Shown piece after piece: positions 11,790-22,666 of a stretch of 64,000 nucleotides of DNA. Origin of the DNA: Opisthorchis felineus (lineage: Eukaryota > Platyhelminthes > Trematoda > Opisthorchiida > Opisthorchiidae); contig SJOL01009733.1 of assembly GCA_004794785.1 (NCBI GenBank), forward strand, positions 45,863-109,862, given 5' to 3'. Numbering within the stretch: position 1 is the stretch's first letter; each line of letters opens with the position of its first letter. The notes beneath the pieces were generated by a model. That model had not been told where the DNA came from. It made no database searches and saw only the letters and a program-made list of their open reading frames with translations. The position numbers and the translations under genes were made by a program.

Positions 11790-13310
11790 TCTAATATATC
11801 GTAAAAGAAAGCTATTGGCATTCATAAAATGCGCAAGAGTCACCTTACTTACATAGTTGAATGTCTCCACTCAAAACCTGGGCGAAACATTAACCAGGCG
11901 AGCCACCCAAATCAACAAATGTTTCATTTGCGCACGAAGTCCAACTTGCAATATGAGTTAAACATACATTTTCCGCTTCTCCATCATGGTGTACTAAGTT
12001 ACTCACCAAGTTTGAATGAACTGGATTAATTTCTATCTGCATTTAATCGCACGCCATCTTCAAATATTTGCTTCAGTGCACATAACGACCATCCATAATG
12101 CAGGCAGCGCAACATGTCAATGAAACATAGCTCATATTGACCGTTGTCGCTCTTACCCTGATCTGAACCTATTTATGTGTCAAATGTAATGTGGCTTATG
12201 TAGAAACCGTATACTACGCCCTCCAGTTGGTTCATTATGGGCTCAACTCACATGAACGCTGATGTACCGGCCCTTCTTCTTTCCTACGGGTGGTGCCAGG
12301 TGACCAGTTGCATTCTCGGTGAAGTTAGTCTGCCCGTCAAAGTGCATTGCGAGTGTCATCCAATACTTCGCCGTTCGTAGCAGTCGTCAATGTAGATTAT
12401 TAGTGAAATCAGCAGTTAGTCGGTTTCGAAAATTTAGTTATACACCGCGATTGTACTTGCAAGCATCCCTCAATACCCAATCGCATCAAAAAATATGGAA
12501 GGAATTCAATGGGGTTTTTCCTCTGCTGCTTATATCAGGGGACGTCGCTTGGGATATCGTACGCTTTGCATGGAGCACGCTGATCTGTTAACATCAAGAG
12601 CGCCTGCAAACTAGGCGCTCGTTGTAAGCAAATGGTGTTCCGCTAGTTAAGATTGTTTACAATTATGCGGACGCCAAACGTATCCGGACACAACTTCTGG
12701 CTATTCACGTTACTCGGTCGCACCGTTCGCTAATTGGAAAACTGAAATACCTCACTTTTCTAAAGGAGCCAAGAGGAGCCACGTATGGAATTATTTGAAT
12801 CAACGTAAGCTGTGCCGCTTAAACCACCGGACAACGCTTGGAACACCTTGAGCCTTGTGGAGTGCTGTCTGACCTGTGTGCATCAAAAGCGTCCGATTGC
12901 AAGTCGGTTTGCTTTGTATAATCCTAGGATAGCCATATTGTGGCCGTACACAATTTTCATGTGAAGGTCCTTTTCGTGCTTTATTTGGCACTCGTTATGA
13001 GCCCGTGAAATGCATTTTGTATTAACACTACCGCACCTGCTGAAGGGCCACGTGAGTTTCCATCCTTAAGACTATGGTGGTTGTATTCTACAATTTTGTC
13101 TCTTCCAGCAGTTTTTTCTCAGCTCCAAGGAGAGGTAATTTTTTTTTGTTAAGCTCATTATTTTAGCTTTTACCCAGCTGCCAGTGTGCCCAAGCGCATA
13201 ATTATCCATATGTTTCCTGAGCTTTTTACGAGCTTATTCGGACATGTTTAGATACAGTCCATAATTCGCATAGATATAATAAAATGTGCCTGTTCTCGGT
13301 CAAAATGATA
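11790..13310 (+). repeat. Degenerate repeat module A, copy 3
   Basis: Landmarks in order: CAAATCAACAAATG... TTTGCGCACGAAGT (11907-11942), TTGCTTCAGTGCACATAACG (12067), GAGTGTCATCCAATACTTCGCC (12351), the GCATGGAGCACGCTGATC block (about 12568), the CTTATTCGGACATGTTTAG region (13232). It follows module C directly, as at 21580, although C is inverted here. Confidence 0.6.
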
Positions 13311-13789
13311 GAAGACCTTTACACCGGTCTGGGATGCTGGAGGCAACACCTTACCAACAACAAAAGCACGCTTGCCGCTGACGTTTCAAAATTAAATCAC
13401 AAATCTTCTTATAGAGACAACAATGACCAAACTGACTTTGCGCGTTAGCTTTACCGTGTGTGTGCCTCTTTAAATTCAAATGAACTCAAGGTGCCTCTTC
13501 ATTTTAGGTAACATATAATGGATTTTCGCGATTGCGGCCAAGGCACATGCAGGCACACTGTAGAGCACAACACCTTCGAGATTTGCGAACGAGATATGTC
13601 GTACTACGTCCAAAATTACACATCCATTCACGTAGGGAGTGAGCAAACAAACACTCCAACAGTAATCGATCACATGGGCGTGGATCAATAATATGAGCTT
13701 GGTAATTGACTCGCAAAACTCGACAGCATTCGAAGGGACAAATTCTGTGTGCTCCGGCTATGTCTGTTCAGTGAACACTTTACAAAACA
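13311..13789. other. Unassigned
   Basis: Two overlapping minus-strand frames of 70 codons occur at 13476-13716, with cysteine-rich but motif-free translations. I could not match this interval to another part of the window. Confidence 0.4.
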
Positions 13790-15010
13790 CCCGATCAATT
13801 AACAAATAATGCATCCGAGCAAATGAGCCACTTCAAAATGTGTGCCATAGAAAACGGGCATACATCTGAGCATGCTCTACATGCAATGCACACATGAATT
13901 GTTTATGCATTCTTGTCAATGGCTGTTGAGAAAGCAGCACGCTGAACACACTTTAAGGTACCAGTCAAGTAGAACGCAATCATTTGACCTTTACTGAGGT
14001 CAAAAGTTTACGGCATGGACACCGCATTTTGCCGCAACTGGCGTAACGTGAATTAAAACTTCGACTAAGAAACAATCGTGTCCTAGTATTTCGAACTTGA
14101 ATAAGTACTCAGAAATCGGCTCTGAGTTGTACAAGCGAATGCGCAATCCAAGGATGAAATTATATACAAACAACCAAATACCCACCATCACGAGTCAAAA
14201 GGCGTGGCCTGGTCTTCTTGTGGAGGAATAGGTCAAGGCTATATATTGGAGATTATATATTGTGTGCAAAAGGCTTTCGAATTATACCAAACATCGGTGG
14301 AATTTACTAGTAATCCCACCAACATTTCGCACATGTTTAGGCAGATAGTTACGAAAAGCATAATTCAGTTACATTCAACACCCATATGTTTTGTTCGAAT
14401 AAATTTCAATTTCGGTTAGGTACCGTTCGGCCAGACCCTGTAATTATTTGCTGCCATGCAGCGATAGGCGACTTCCATGCGGACCAGAGCATACTGTGCT
14501 TTTATCTCATTAAAATTCGTTGACGTATTAAAAACCGTGGTATCAACAGGCATCGGCGAGTGGATTGAAATCACACCAAATAATTTCATGGATTCTACTC
14601 ACCATCCACCATTCATTGGGATCCTCTGTGAGAGACCTTGAACGTAAGGCCCATTTGTTCATTATACTTTGTCCCATTTGCAACAATCGCAGTCCATTCA
14701 AGCAGGGAGTAAATTCGTAACAAAGATTTCCTGCAATAATACAGCTAAACTAATAGAGTAAGCTCCAGCTGCAGACAAAATAATCCGACCGAATTATTCC
14801 AAGTCGAACCTAACATGTACAAGATGGAGTGCGCATGAACGCATAATACAAATGATCCAACTTGTTTGAATGTGGTGAATAAATGCCTGCACTCTGCTGG
14901 AGAAGCGAAAATACGGGTTACCCATATATCGCAGTGTTCAATTAAACAATTAGTTGATTACTATTGTTGGCCCGGTTCATGTTTCCCATAGGGTTAGAGC
15001 AAGAGGTGCA
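13790..15010 (+). repeat. Degenerate repeat module B, copy 3
   Basis: The best-preserved long copy. 13790-14210 aligns to 16805-17250: both carry a GATCAA-TAACA start, an ACACAT/GCACAGATGAATT block, an AATCATTTGACCT block at 13978 and 17000, and a GCGAATGCGCAATCCAAGGATGAAA-like block at 14136 and 17155. 14390-15010 aligns to the other B copies (GGTTAGGTACCGTTCGGCC, ATTAAAATTCGTTGACGTAT). No conserved reading frame. Confidence 0.65.
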
Positions 15011-15029
15011 TCCACCAATGGCTGTTTAC

Positions 15030-15660
15030 GCCGGGCAAGCTGATAGTTTAATGTTGCGCGTCATAAAATTGGTTGCAGAGCTAACGAAATGGATTGGATT
15101 TATTCAGTCCATTTGAATAGGTCGAACAAACTCAATTGGTTGAATGCCATCTAGAAAATGGAGCACGGCATATTCTCTGGTCTTCCGCGAACTTCACCAG
15201 CGGAGTAACATTCGCCATTAGTTTTTCCTTGTTTATTGTGTAGTCTGCAAAAGTAACTTATGGCTGTACGCATGAATCAAGCCAGCTCAAATGAGAGGAG
15301 TGGTTTTTTTCTTTATGGGTTGCTCCAGCAGACTATTAATGATCACTGTTCCAAATTCCATACCTCAATATATTCCACTGAAATTATGTGCGTTTTGTGA
15401 TTTTTTCTTCGGTTCAATTATTTCAGTTTAATTTCCGAGGATGCGATATTGCTGCGAAGTGTTCGCCCGTTCAATTTCAGAAATAGATAAACTCGGAAAG
15501 TTCTCAGTACCTTGCATAATTTGATGCAGCTAAGAGCTGTCCAACTGAAATTTTTTAGGCTTCAAAATACTGCGCAGTTCTGGCATGAATAAGCTTGTCA
15601 AACAAGGGTAAATTAGAATCTTAGTTTTTCAAATTTCCTTTCGTCAGTCCTAATAACAAG
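15030..15660 (+). repeat. Repeat module B, right part
   Basis: 15030-15400 aligns to the ends of 8370-9220 (CTTCACCAGCGGAG, GTCTGCAAAAGTAACTTATGG, GCCAGCTCAAATGAG), and 15411-15660 to 9650-9900 (TTCCGAGGATGCGATATT, AAACTCGGAAAGTTCTCAG). Confidence 0.55.
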
Positions 15661-15679
15661 ATGCGTTGCCCTCCATGTT

Positions 15680-16804
15680 GCCTGGTCTGCAAATACTTTG
15701 TGTACCCTGGAGAATCACGTAGAAAAAACTAAACTATTTAGCGTTTTCGCACTTCAGAATCACACTGGTACAGATCAGCTTTCCAGTAGATGGCATTTTA
15801 TTCCTATCGGCCAGTGACAATGTAGGTATGTGACCTGGTGGACAACACTTCAATGAAAACCTCTAAATGCACTACAAACTCACAGGTGCATCAGTGTCAA
15901 CAGGTGGTGATAATCCACTGCTTCCCAAACATCAAATCCTAAGTAAGTGTCAGATGAACGCCTGGGAGGAAGCAGTATTTCGAATGTTTTGCTACAGGAT
16001 CAATATATTTCATGCACTGGAGCAGTGAGTTCGATAATAAGAGTACGTTCTGGGCATAGTTGTGAATGATGAAAGCTTTTTGTGAGCGAAATGTTCTGGA
16101 TTTTCTCTTAGAAGCTGGGCATTGACGGTTGGTGCCTGCAACCTACCACCCACAAACAAATGGGCTAACCAAAGGCAATGACCAAAGTTTAGGTGCAGCT
16201 AGCGGCCAAAATAAGGTGACTAGGCAGCAAGCTTGCCGATGTTGTTGTTAGCACATCGTGTGTCGGTACAGTCAATCACAGACAAGTCCAAGTTTATGAT
16301 GATGTACGGTCACCAACGGCCCGTTTAAGCTGATAAAAAAATTAGGTTCTGTTCGACAACACGCTTGTCTCTGGAGAATCTAGGAGAAGAAAGCAGGAAA
16401 TATTGAGAAACCATGACCGCCTTTCAAGACAGAAATAAACGTGTAGCTGCAAGGGAGAAGCCACAACCAATCAGCATAAGCCGGAAGGTCAAATAGAGGG
16501 ATCAACAGAATCCTGTAATGAGTGGTCTGGGATCGCGGAGACCGGGCAGTCGATTGCAAGCCCCGTTTGACCTTACCGACCGCGGGGCAACTTTCGTCCA
16601 CTTTAGGACGGCCGAGGATTGGAAATAGTAAACCGTAATCAGCATCGGAAGTGGCATTGTACGCCGGAAGTGCAAGCGAATAAATCAGCTGCTGCGGCCG
16701 ACATTCGAGGAGGTATCGTCAGTGCTCACAGAATATATCTCCCCGAATGTTGACGAAAAATCCGTAAGTCAGCTGACAAGCCTGGCGAGCAAAGCAATAG
16801 GAAC
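15680..16804 (+). mobile_element. Decayed Ty3/gypsy-type pol fragment (integrase)
   Basis: Two integrase landmarks are readable on the plus strand. At 16141-16170 the translation is TYHPQTNGLT, the hallmark just before the catalytic Glu of retroviral-type integrases; the equivalent of the ER residues is changed (KG). At 16242-16325, in a different frame, LLLAHRVSVQSIT continues to MMMYGHQRPV, matching the conserved segment where integrases read LLxAYRxSVQ-ST ... MxYGRxPR-P. The motifs lie about 34 codons apart, close to the usual spacing. A frameshift between them and nearby stops show this is a relic. The segment separates two B modules, consistent with an insertion into the older repeat; no LTRs were found. 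Confidence 0.6.
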
Positions 16805-17750
16805 CTGATCAACTAACATTCCGCCACATTAACAAATACACCACTGCGGAATATTGTGGCACCGAAAACGGCTATAAATCTGCACATGGTCTGCGTACGC
16901 TAGTGGTGCACAGATGAATTTTACATGCGTCATCGTCAATGAATATTGAGAATCCGGCACGCTGATCTCACGTTGAGGTACCAAACCACTAATGCGCAAT
17001 CATTTGACCTCTAATGACATCACAATGTCGCGGGATGGGCGCCATTTTCTGATGCACTCACCTTGCCAACCGATCTAATTTTGACTAAAAAGCATTTGTA
17101 TACATTATTCCAAACATTACTGAATACACAGTTGCAGACGCTGAATTGCACAAGCGAGTGCGCAATAGAGGATGAAAACAGGTACAACAACCAGAAACCA
17201 AGCTTAGCGAATCAAAGTACGTGGCATGGAGTCTTGTGGATTCTGTTTTGTGTTCCATAATGTTCTGAATTACACCAAGCACTTCGGTTAATTTCTAACC
17301 CCAGTTGAATTCAAGACTGATATAACACTTCGCATATAATTACGCAGACAGTTTCGGAGAACTGACGGCAGTTGAATAAATTTCAATTTTGGTTAGGCAC
17401 CGTTCTGCCATCTGGACAATACTATGCTGTGATATTTACCCTATCAAAACTCGTCGACGTATCAAAAACGGCGGTATTAATAGCAGCGGCGAGTTGGCCG
17501 AGAGCATATCAAATAACGTCGCGGATTCTGGTCCCAACCCATCATTTATTCATTTATTGAGATTCCCTGTGAGAACACTTGAACATAAGGTACATCCTTT
17601 CATTATCCTCTGCCCTGTCTGCAACAATCGTATTCCATGCAGGCCGGAAGTGAAATCATAACAATGGTTTCCTGGGACAACACAAATGAACTAATAAAGT
17701 AGGCGGCGGCTACAGACTGAATTATTCCAAGTTGAACCTTACATGTTGCT
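16805..17750 (+). repeat. Degenerate repeat module B, copy 4
   Basis: Aligns to 13790-14770, including the AATCATTTGACCTCTAATGA block, CAAGCGAGTGCGCAATAGAGG (17152), TTTTGGTTAGGCACCGTTC (17387), CAAAACTCGTCGACGTATCAAAAA (17446) and GCAGCGGCGAGTTGG (17483). Module C follows at 17760. Confidence 0.65.
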
Positions 17751-17759
17751 CCCGTGGAA

Positions 17760-18198
17760 ACTAATGCGAGTGTGCTGAACAAACAACCATGTTCCCAGGT
17801 ATCTCGCGCATGATATTCATATAAGTAGCAACTTGGAATGCTCTGCTATTCGAAAAGGTATCGCAGCTCATCGACGACTGACAACGATCAGTTTTCTTAT
17901 CACGTCCGTCGGAACCTTGTTTCAGTGAACACAGCATGACGTTGAAACGCACGAGATCGTATGAAGCATATGGTTTCATGAAAACCGCTAAGAGACGGAG
18001 CAAATCATCCTTCATTTAACACAATTCTGGAGCCACTGTTTCCACGCCCGGCTTCAGCAGAGTGTCCGATTTATTTACAGATACATAATAGCCTATTTGC
18101 AACGGTTAAACCTATGCATTTTTGATCAAATTTCTCCGTTAAGGACCGCGTTGGGCATGGACGGTTACCAGGCAAAATGTCGAATACTCGACAAGGCC
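17760..18198 (-). repeat. Repeat module C, copy 3
   Basis: Matches 21440-21560 on the plus strand (CCCAGGTATCTCGCGCATGATATTCAT) and the reverse complement of 11110-11560. A minus-strand frame of 84 codons (17761-18015) shares the VMLCSLKQ-SDGR phrase with the frame at 11283-11597, so the same coding-like frame is kept in two copies. The module stops at about 18198, where the Penelope-like relic begins. Confidence 0.55.
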
Positions 18199-18845
18199 AT
18201 CTGTCCGTCTGTCCTATATAGACCTTACTGCAGACGTTACGCTCAATTTTTTAGACACAGTCCCTGGTTCTGTTTGCCGGGAGGCGATCCTTCAGTTTCA
18301 CAAATGCAGAGTGCAGAGTGTTTCCCCCGCGGAAAGCTACTCTTATGCTGGCCGCGTTTAGAATCCTTCGAATGATCTCCGATGTCCCTGGTTTATATGA
18401 AATACCAGCCGTCTCAATAAACTCTCCTTTGGGTTTCGCTACCGGTACCAGCACCCGTCGCAATTGACGCCTAATCAAGCTAGCTGGATATCTACTACTC
18501 CGAAGTTTGTTTTTTACTTCAATTTTTGCCGCTGTCCTATCAAACTCTTCTGTGTACAGGGCCCTTACACTCTTAAACACTGATGAAGCAACGCTAGCGA
18601 ATACTGACTTTGCATGAGCAGACGTGTAGTCCAAAATTGCCCCAGTATCCTTTGGCTTCCCGTATAGTGTAGTCTTTAGTTTCCCCCCGACCTTATGTGT
18701 CATGCAGTCTAAAAATGCCAGTGTAACGAGGCTGTATCTATCTCCATACAAAATTTGATGTGTGCATTCATTTCATTCAGATATTTGTAAAATTCACCCA
18801 CCTTGTGTTGCAGTTCCCGATACGGAACTTCGAGTGTCGCCTAGG
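18199..18845 (-). mobile_element. Penelope-like retroelement relic (RT C-terminus and start of GIY-YIG)
   Basis: On the minus strand, 18751-18251 encodes 166 codons with Penelope hallmarks in order: an FLDCMTHK segment (RT region usually reading LPFLD), a G-L-T-LYGKP-DTG segment (usual YRKPTHTD), an LDYTSAH segment, and an IRRILNAASIRVAFRGGNTL-type linker followed by KDRLPANRT. Just downstream, in another frame, 18223-18209 reads VYIGQ within a CSKVYIGQT context, the GIY-YIG endonuclease start. Upstream (18812-18752) a third frame continues the RT with a LNEMNAHIKF segment. The element is therefore truncated at both ends and frameshifted at least twice. The RT active-site YxDD lies outside the retained part. 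It is not functional. Confidence 0.8.
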
Positions 18846-18921
18846 TTCGTCAATCCCGAATACCAAAAGGAAGAATTGGGTTCGAAATTCTAGGCGTCAC
18901 TCGAAGTTCCATATCGGGAAC
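18813..18921. repeat. Inverted repeat at the edge of the Penelope relic
   Basis: A left arm at about 18813-18844 (GTTCCCGATACGGAACTTCG onward) and a right arm at about 18890-18921 are reverse complements over about 32 bp with two mismatches, separated by about 45 bp. The left arm coincides with the 5' limit of the recognisable Penelope sequence. Transcribed, it would form a strong hairpin. Confidence 0.85.
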
Positions 18922-19340
18922 CTCAACAGTACTCAATTGTTCACGTTCGTAGCGTCACCAAGTGCACAGGTCTGTCACGGACCGGCACAGTGCAGTGTCA
19001 ACGTCCGCACACCAAAACAATGGCAAGTGGAATCATGGCTCAGTAGTGTGGGTTGCGGTCGTCCCTTCCGACGACAGTCTCGTGACTCTCATTGGCCGTG
19101 CAATCACACGGAACAAATCCAGGCAGGCTCAGCACACAGGATACGAACGCGCATGGGTAAGTAGGTCAGCTACGCACTTTCACACGCACACATGCCAACA
19201 CACTAAGTGTCAGACTGGATGGTCTCTGCGACAAGGTGAGTGGCGGATACGGATAAGCGAAACAACTCGAGATCAAAAGTACGTGGGTGGTGTAAGCAGA
19301 TGAATGGGGGAATTATCATAAGTTCAAGTTAGATTCTACA
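18922..19340 (-). repeat. Possible LTR or LTR-like sequence (tentative)
   Basis: On the minus strand, a purine tract (TGGTGGGGAG, 19350-19341) is followed directly by TG at 19340, the usual arrangement of a polypurine tract and the start of a 3' LTR. The following 400 bp is non-coding. I found no second copy in the window and no clear CA end, so LTR identity is an inference from the tract alone. The sequence also lies directly downstream of the 340-codon frame at 19401-20423. Confidence 0.3.
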
Positions 19341-19400
19341 CTCCCCACCATAATTCCTCCATGAATTACTATGCAACAAGATAAAGGTAAAGGAGAACAC

Positions 19401-20423
19401 TTATCGTAGTATACTGAGTACAACGCGGGAAGGTACTATGATTACCGTGGGCTGAGTTCCGTGTATGTACTCACTTGGCAAACACCAATACGTAAATTGA
19501 GAAAACACGGACTTGTAGATGGGTATTGGTGGACAAAGCTCAAAGTTGGCGCAATGTAGTCCGCGAGTGACCGTCCGAACTAAGTCACGTCGTATAGCGT
19601 ACACAAAAATTGAAAAGCCGTTGAGCCGGGTTTCGAAACGTCTTTCCCGGGCTAAAAACTTCGCGAACTTGAGGCACTGTGTGGAAACTGTCCGGAAGTA
19701 CATAACACCAACATGTATCGCTTCCGCTGACGGATATTTGGGCTCGCCATCAAACCCTGCATCCACGGTGGGTGGAACGGCCTGCTCGCAAATAGTGAGT
19801 GGAGCGCACCCCAAAAATTCGCGATGCGAATGAGCAGCGTTGTCTTTCGATGAATGTTTGCTGTCCACTGTCATTGGACCGCACCCCAAAGAACCGCAGA
19901 CTGACCGATGATTGTGCTCTTGTGAGGCGACTTCTTCATTGCTAGTTATCGGAGCGCACCCTGTGTAACAGTAGTCTGCCCGGTTGTCATCCTCCTCTGA
20001 GATAATGGGAACAGCTAATGCATCAACCATCCAAGGCCTGAGGGACACAAGGAAATTCCGTTTATCCTCTTGTCTCTGTCTGGTAAATTGCCGTTGCCGA
20101 CGCAAATCCCGATCCTCCTCGTCCATTTCAGCATAGCTCTTACGTAATTCGGCCAGCACAGCCGAAGTCTTCGCATCGTGGTAGTGGGAAATGTGAGGAT
20201 CCAGGAATGGGGAAATGCCGGAACGCATCCAGGGTAAGAATGCAACAGTTACACGGTGTCCAATAGGTCGGGTTGTCAACAGGATCTTACGCAGACACAC
20301 ATGCCAATTTGGTGAAAACCTAACTTGCAATGCTGGTAAATAAAGAGAAAAGTTCAAAAAATTTAAAAAATTACGAATGAATATCGAGCCCAAGAAAAAC
20401 GAAGACTTCTCAATGTGATCCAA
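19401..20423 (-). CDS. Hypothetical protein of 340 residues with 25-residue repeats
   Basis: An uninterrupted minus-strand frame, unusually long for this window outside the gypsy element. I do not recognise the product. Visible parts: a hydrophobic, phenylalanine/leucine-rich first 30 residues that may not be coding; a strongly charged segment at about residues 90-125, rich in Glu, Asp, Arg and Gln and possibly helical or coiled; and three units starting GCAPIT (residue 155), GCGPMT (180) and GCAPLT (205), spaced exactly 25 residues apart. The central part, about residues 50-240, looks more protein-like than the ends, which fits one exon or an element-encoded frame whose true limits are shorter. 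A purine tract and TG downstream on the same strand suggest it could be the last frame of an LTR element. The start codon is nominal. Confidence 0.4.
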   Translation of the reverse strand: MDHIEKSSFFLGSIFIRNFLNFLNFSLYLPALQVRFSPNWHVCLRKILLTTRPIGHRVTVAFLPWMRSGISPFLDPHISHYHDAKTSAVLAELRKSYAEMDEEDRDLRRQRQFTRQRQEDKRNFLVSLRPWMVDALAVPIISEEDDNRADYCYTGCAPITSNEEVASQEHNHRSVCGSLGCGPMTVDSKHSSKDNAAHSHREFLGCAPLTICEQAVPPTVDAGFDGEPKYPSAEAIHVGVMYFRTVSTQCLKFAKFLARERRFETRLNGFSIFVYAIRRDLVRTVTRGLHCANFELCPPIPIYKSVFSQFTYWCLPSEYIHGTQPTVIIVPSRVVLSILR

Positions 20424-20519
20424 AATTTTCCAACCGATGGCAAAGATATTTACACAAAGTTAGAGAACGACCAGTCGGATAATTTGGTGGATGTGGGGCT
20501 AACGTTATTTGCGTTGATT

Positions 20520-20760
20520 AGTTTGGTAAATTTGCTTATCGTCTGAACACACGCCATTTGGTTTTGAACCCTGTCCACCAGTCAGCGGCATTTAGATTGG
20601 TGTAGCACTCTTCCAATTCACGTCAATCGGTCGCACCGTTCGCCACATTCAGGGGTCAAATACATCGCATTTCTATGGGGTGTGATCCGAGAACAACCAT
20701 ATCGTCGCCGCACGCAATCAGATTGTGAGGGTCCTTTTCATCCCCATGCATTCACTGCGA
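20520..20760 (+). repeat. Module A, copy 4 (partial)
   Basis: Matches the middle of copy 2 (6758-6880): CGTCTGAACACACGCCA, then a CCTGTCCACC block, then CAATTCACGTCAATCGGTCGCACCGTTCGCC. Isolated fragment. Confidence 0.5.
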
Positions 20761-21084
20761 ATGCACATAACCATTATGCAGCTTCCTTCACTTAGTCATA
20801 TTACGAAAACCGTTTGAGTGCGCACACGCCTTATTGAATACTTAGTGTTTCGGCAAAAGTGACGCATGCTCGGATTACAAATGGATACGTGCTAATACAA
20901 TGTTTTCCTGCATTAAAGAAGCCGCAACTTCTGATACAACAAGTGAGTCTGCAAACTCAACAATGAAGTTAGTTTACCCCATATTATTGTGATGGGGACG
21001 CGGAAAATATATGTTAAACTCATATTGTAGATTTGAGTTGGTGCACAAGTGAAACATGCATTGATCTGAGTAGCTGTCCTGGTT
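20761..21084. other. Unassigned
   Basis: No gene or repeat match was identified by eye. Confidence 0.4.
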
Positions 21085-21576
21085 AATTGTTCGCCCGGGA
21101 GTAGAGCAGGGGCAGGTGCGCATTAATGAGTGTCACTAGGTTTTTGTTACGATATTTTTAGAACAACCACGAATGGTCAGGCGGTGGACGTTTAGCACAA
21201 GCAAAATGGCATGGTGCTCCGAATCACATTCTACAGTGGATCACTCTGTAGACGTGTTTGTAGCAATTGCAATCAAATTGCTTGAGGTTTCCGATGCCCA
21301 ATGTACCGTCTGCAAATCACCGCGCGCCTCCGTGTTTGCAGCGCACAGTTTGCTAGTTTTTGTATTGAAGCCAAGCATGAACAATCGCACCTGGAAATTT
21401 CACAGTGAGAACCCTGCGTTGTTCCGGTGGAAAATGCAGCAAGTGTGTTGGACACATAAGCATGCTCCCAGGTATCTCGTGCATCATATTCACATTAGCA
21501 GCAACTAGGAATACTCTGCTAATCGGGGAACAGCCGCAGTCCATCACTGTCCGACTGTTCGACTACGACCAGCTTC
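21085..21576 (-). repeat. B/C junction and module C, copy 4
   Basis: 21090-21245 matches 1265-1410 (end of B into C). 21190-21560 matches the reverse complement of 11430-11750 and 17800-17880. The minus-strand frame 21353-21547 shares the HFPPEQRRVLTV phrase with the plus-strand frame at 11283-11597 (QFPPEQRGILIV), indicating a once-shared coding segment of unknown function, now interrupted. Confidence 0.55.
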
Positions 21577-22440
21577 CGTGCACATAATGGCCACTAAGGC
21601 AGCGGAACATGTCAGCGGAACATGTGAATGCAAGAATCTCCTACGCAGTGACATAATGCCTCCCACAAGTGCTCTTCCCCTGACCTGCAAATATTTATTC
21701 ATGTTAAGTATGAGGCCATTTTAGTAGGAGCAGTATGGTACGCAGGCAAAATGGTCCATTATCGAATCCAGTCAGATGAATGCTGACGTGCCGACCTGTC
21801 GACGTTCGTACGGGTGGTGTCAGGTTGCAGCTGCATTGCTCGTCAAGTTAGTCTTTCTGTCAATATTTAGTGCGCGTGTCATCCGGAGACATCGCCGTTC
21901 GTGGCAGTCGTGAATGTATACTTTTGGTGAATTCGACAGTTAATCGTTTTCGCAAATTTGGTCATAAATCGTGATTCTGCCTCATGCCCCTATCAAGACT
22001 CAATCTCATTGAAATGTGTGGAGTGAATCGAATCATATTTTTTAGCTAAGCGGACTAAACCACCGGACGTCGTCTCCAAGCAACATTGATTACTTTCGCT
22101 AAGTTCACCACTATGTTTTTTTAACCGTGTTCGTTTGTCATGGCGCCACTATTGAGCAGAACGTTTCTCAAAATATATCGATTTTATTCGAATGGATATA
22201 ATAAAATCTGAATATTTGCCAACGTTCAAAATTGGATTTGCAAGATTACGGCGGGTTATTGTATCTGCATGGTCGCCGCTTTATCTTACTTGTCGGTGGA
22301 CATCATTTTAACTCTAATTTGGGGAAAATTGCTGTGATCCTCTAAATAATTGTTAAATATGGGTGAACTGTTAATTATATACAATTGAAATGCGACGAAA
22401 ATGGACCATCCTTGCACTGGACAATAATAATAATAATAAA
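21577..22440 (+). repeat. Degenerate repeat module A, copy 5
   Basis: Starts with GTGCACATAATGGCC and GCGGAACATGTC, then GTGTCATCCGGAGACATCGCC (21876) and CACCGGACGTCG. The right part (22185-22420) matches the 3' end of copies 2 and 3, including ATATAATAAAATCTGAATATT and a final GGACCATCCTTGCACTGGA block that corresponds to 7592-7613. An (AAT)n tract ends it at 22422-22439. Confidence 0.6.
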
Positions 22441-22666
22441 TGATTAGTATTTAAAATAAAATCGCCCAATTTGAGAATAATATGCACGGGTTTGACCAAG
22501 TAAACCAGACACATTAATTATATGCTGTTGATGTAAAAGTTTGTTGCAACCGGGCGCGAACTATGGGCACAGGTGATGAAATTTGGCACAAAACCGACCC
22601 GGGGATAAACGTCATTTTAACTATCCTTGGGATCATTGAGCATTGCAAATGCTGGAATGAAAGCGG
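22441..22666. other. Unassigned
   Basis: Nothing recognised. Confidence 0.4.
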
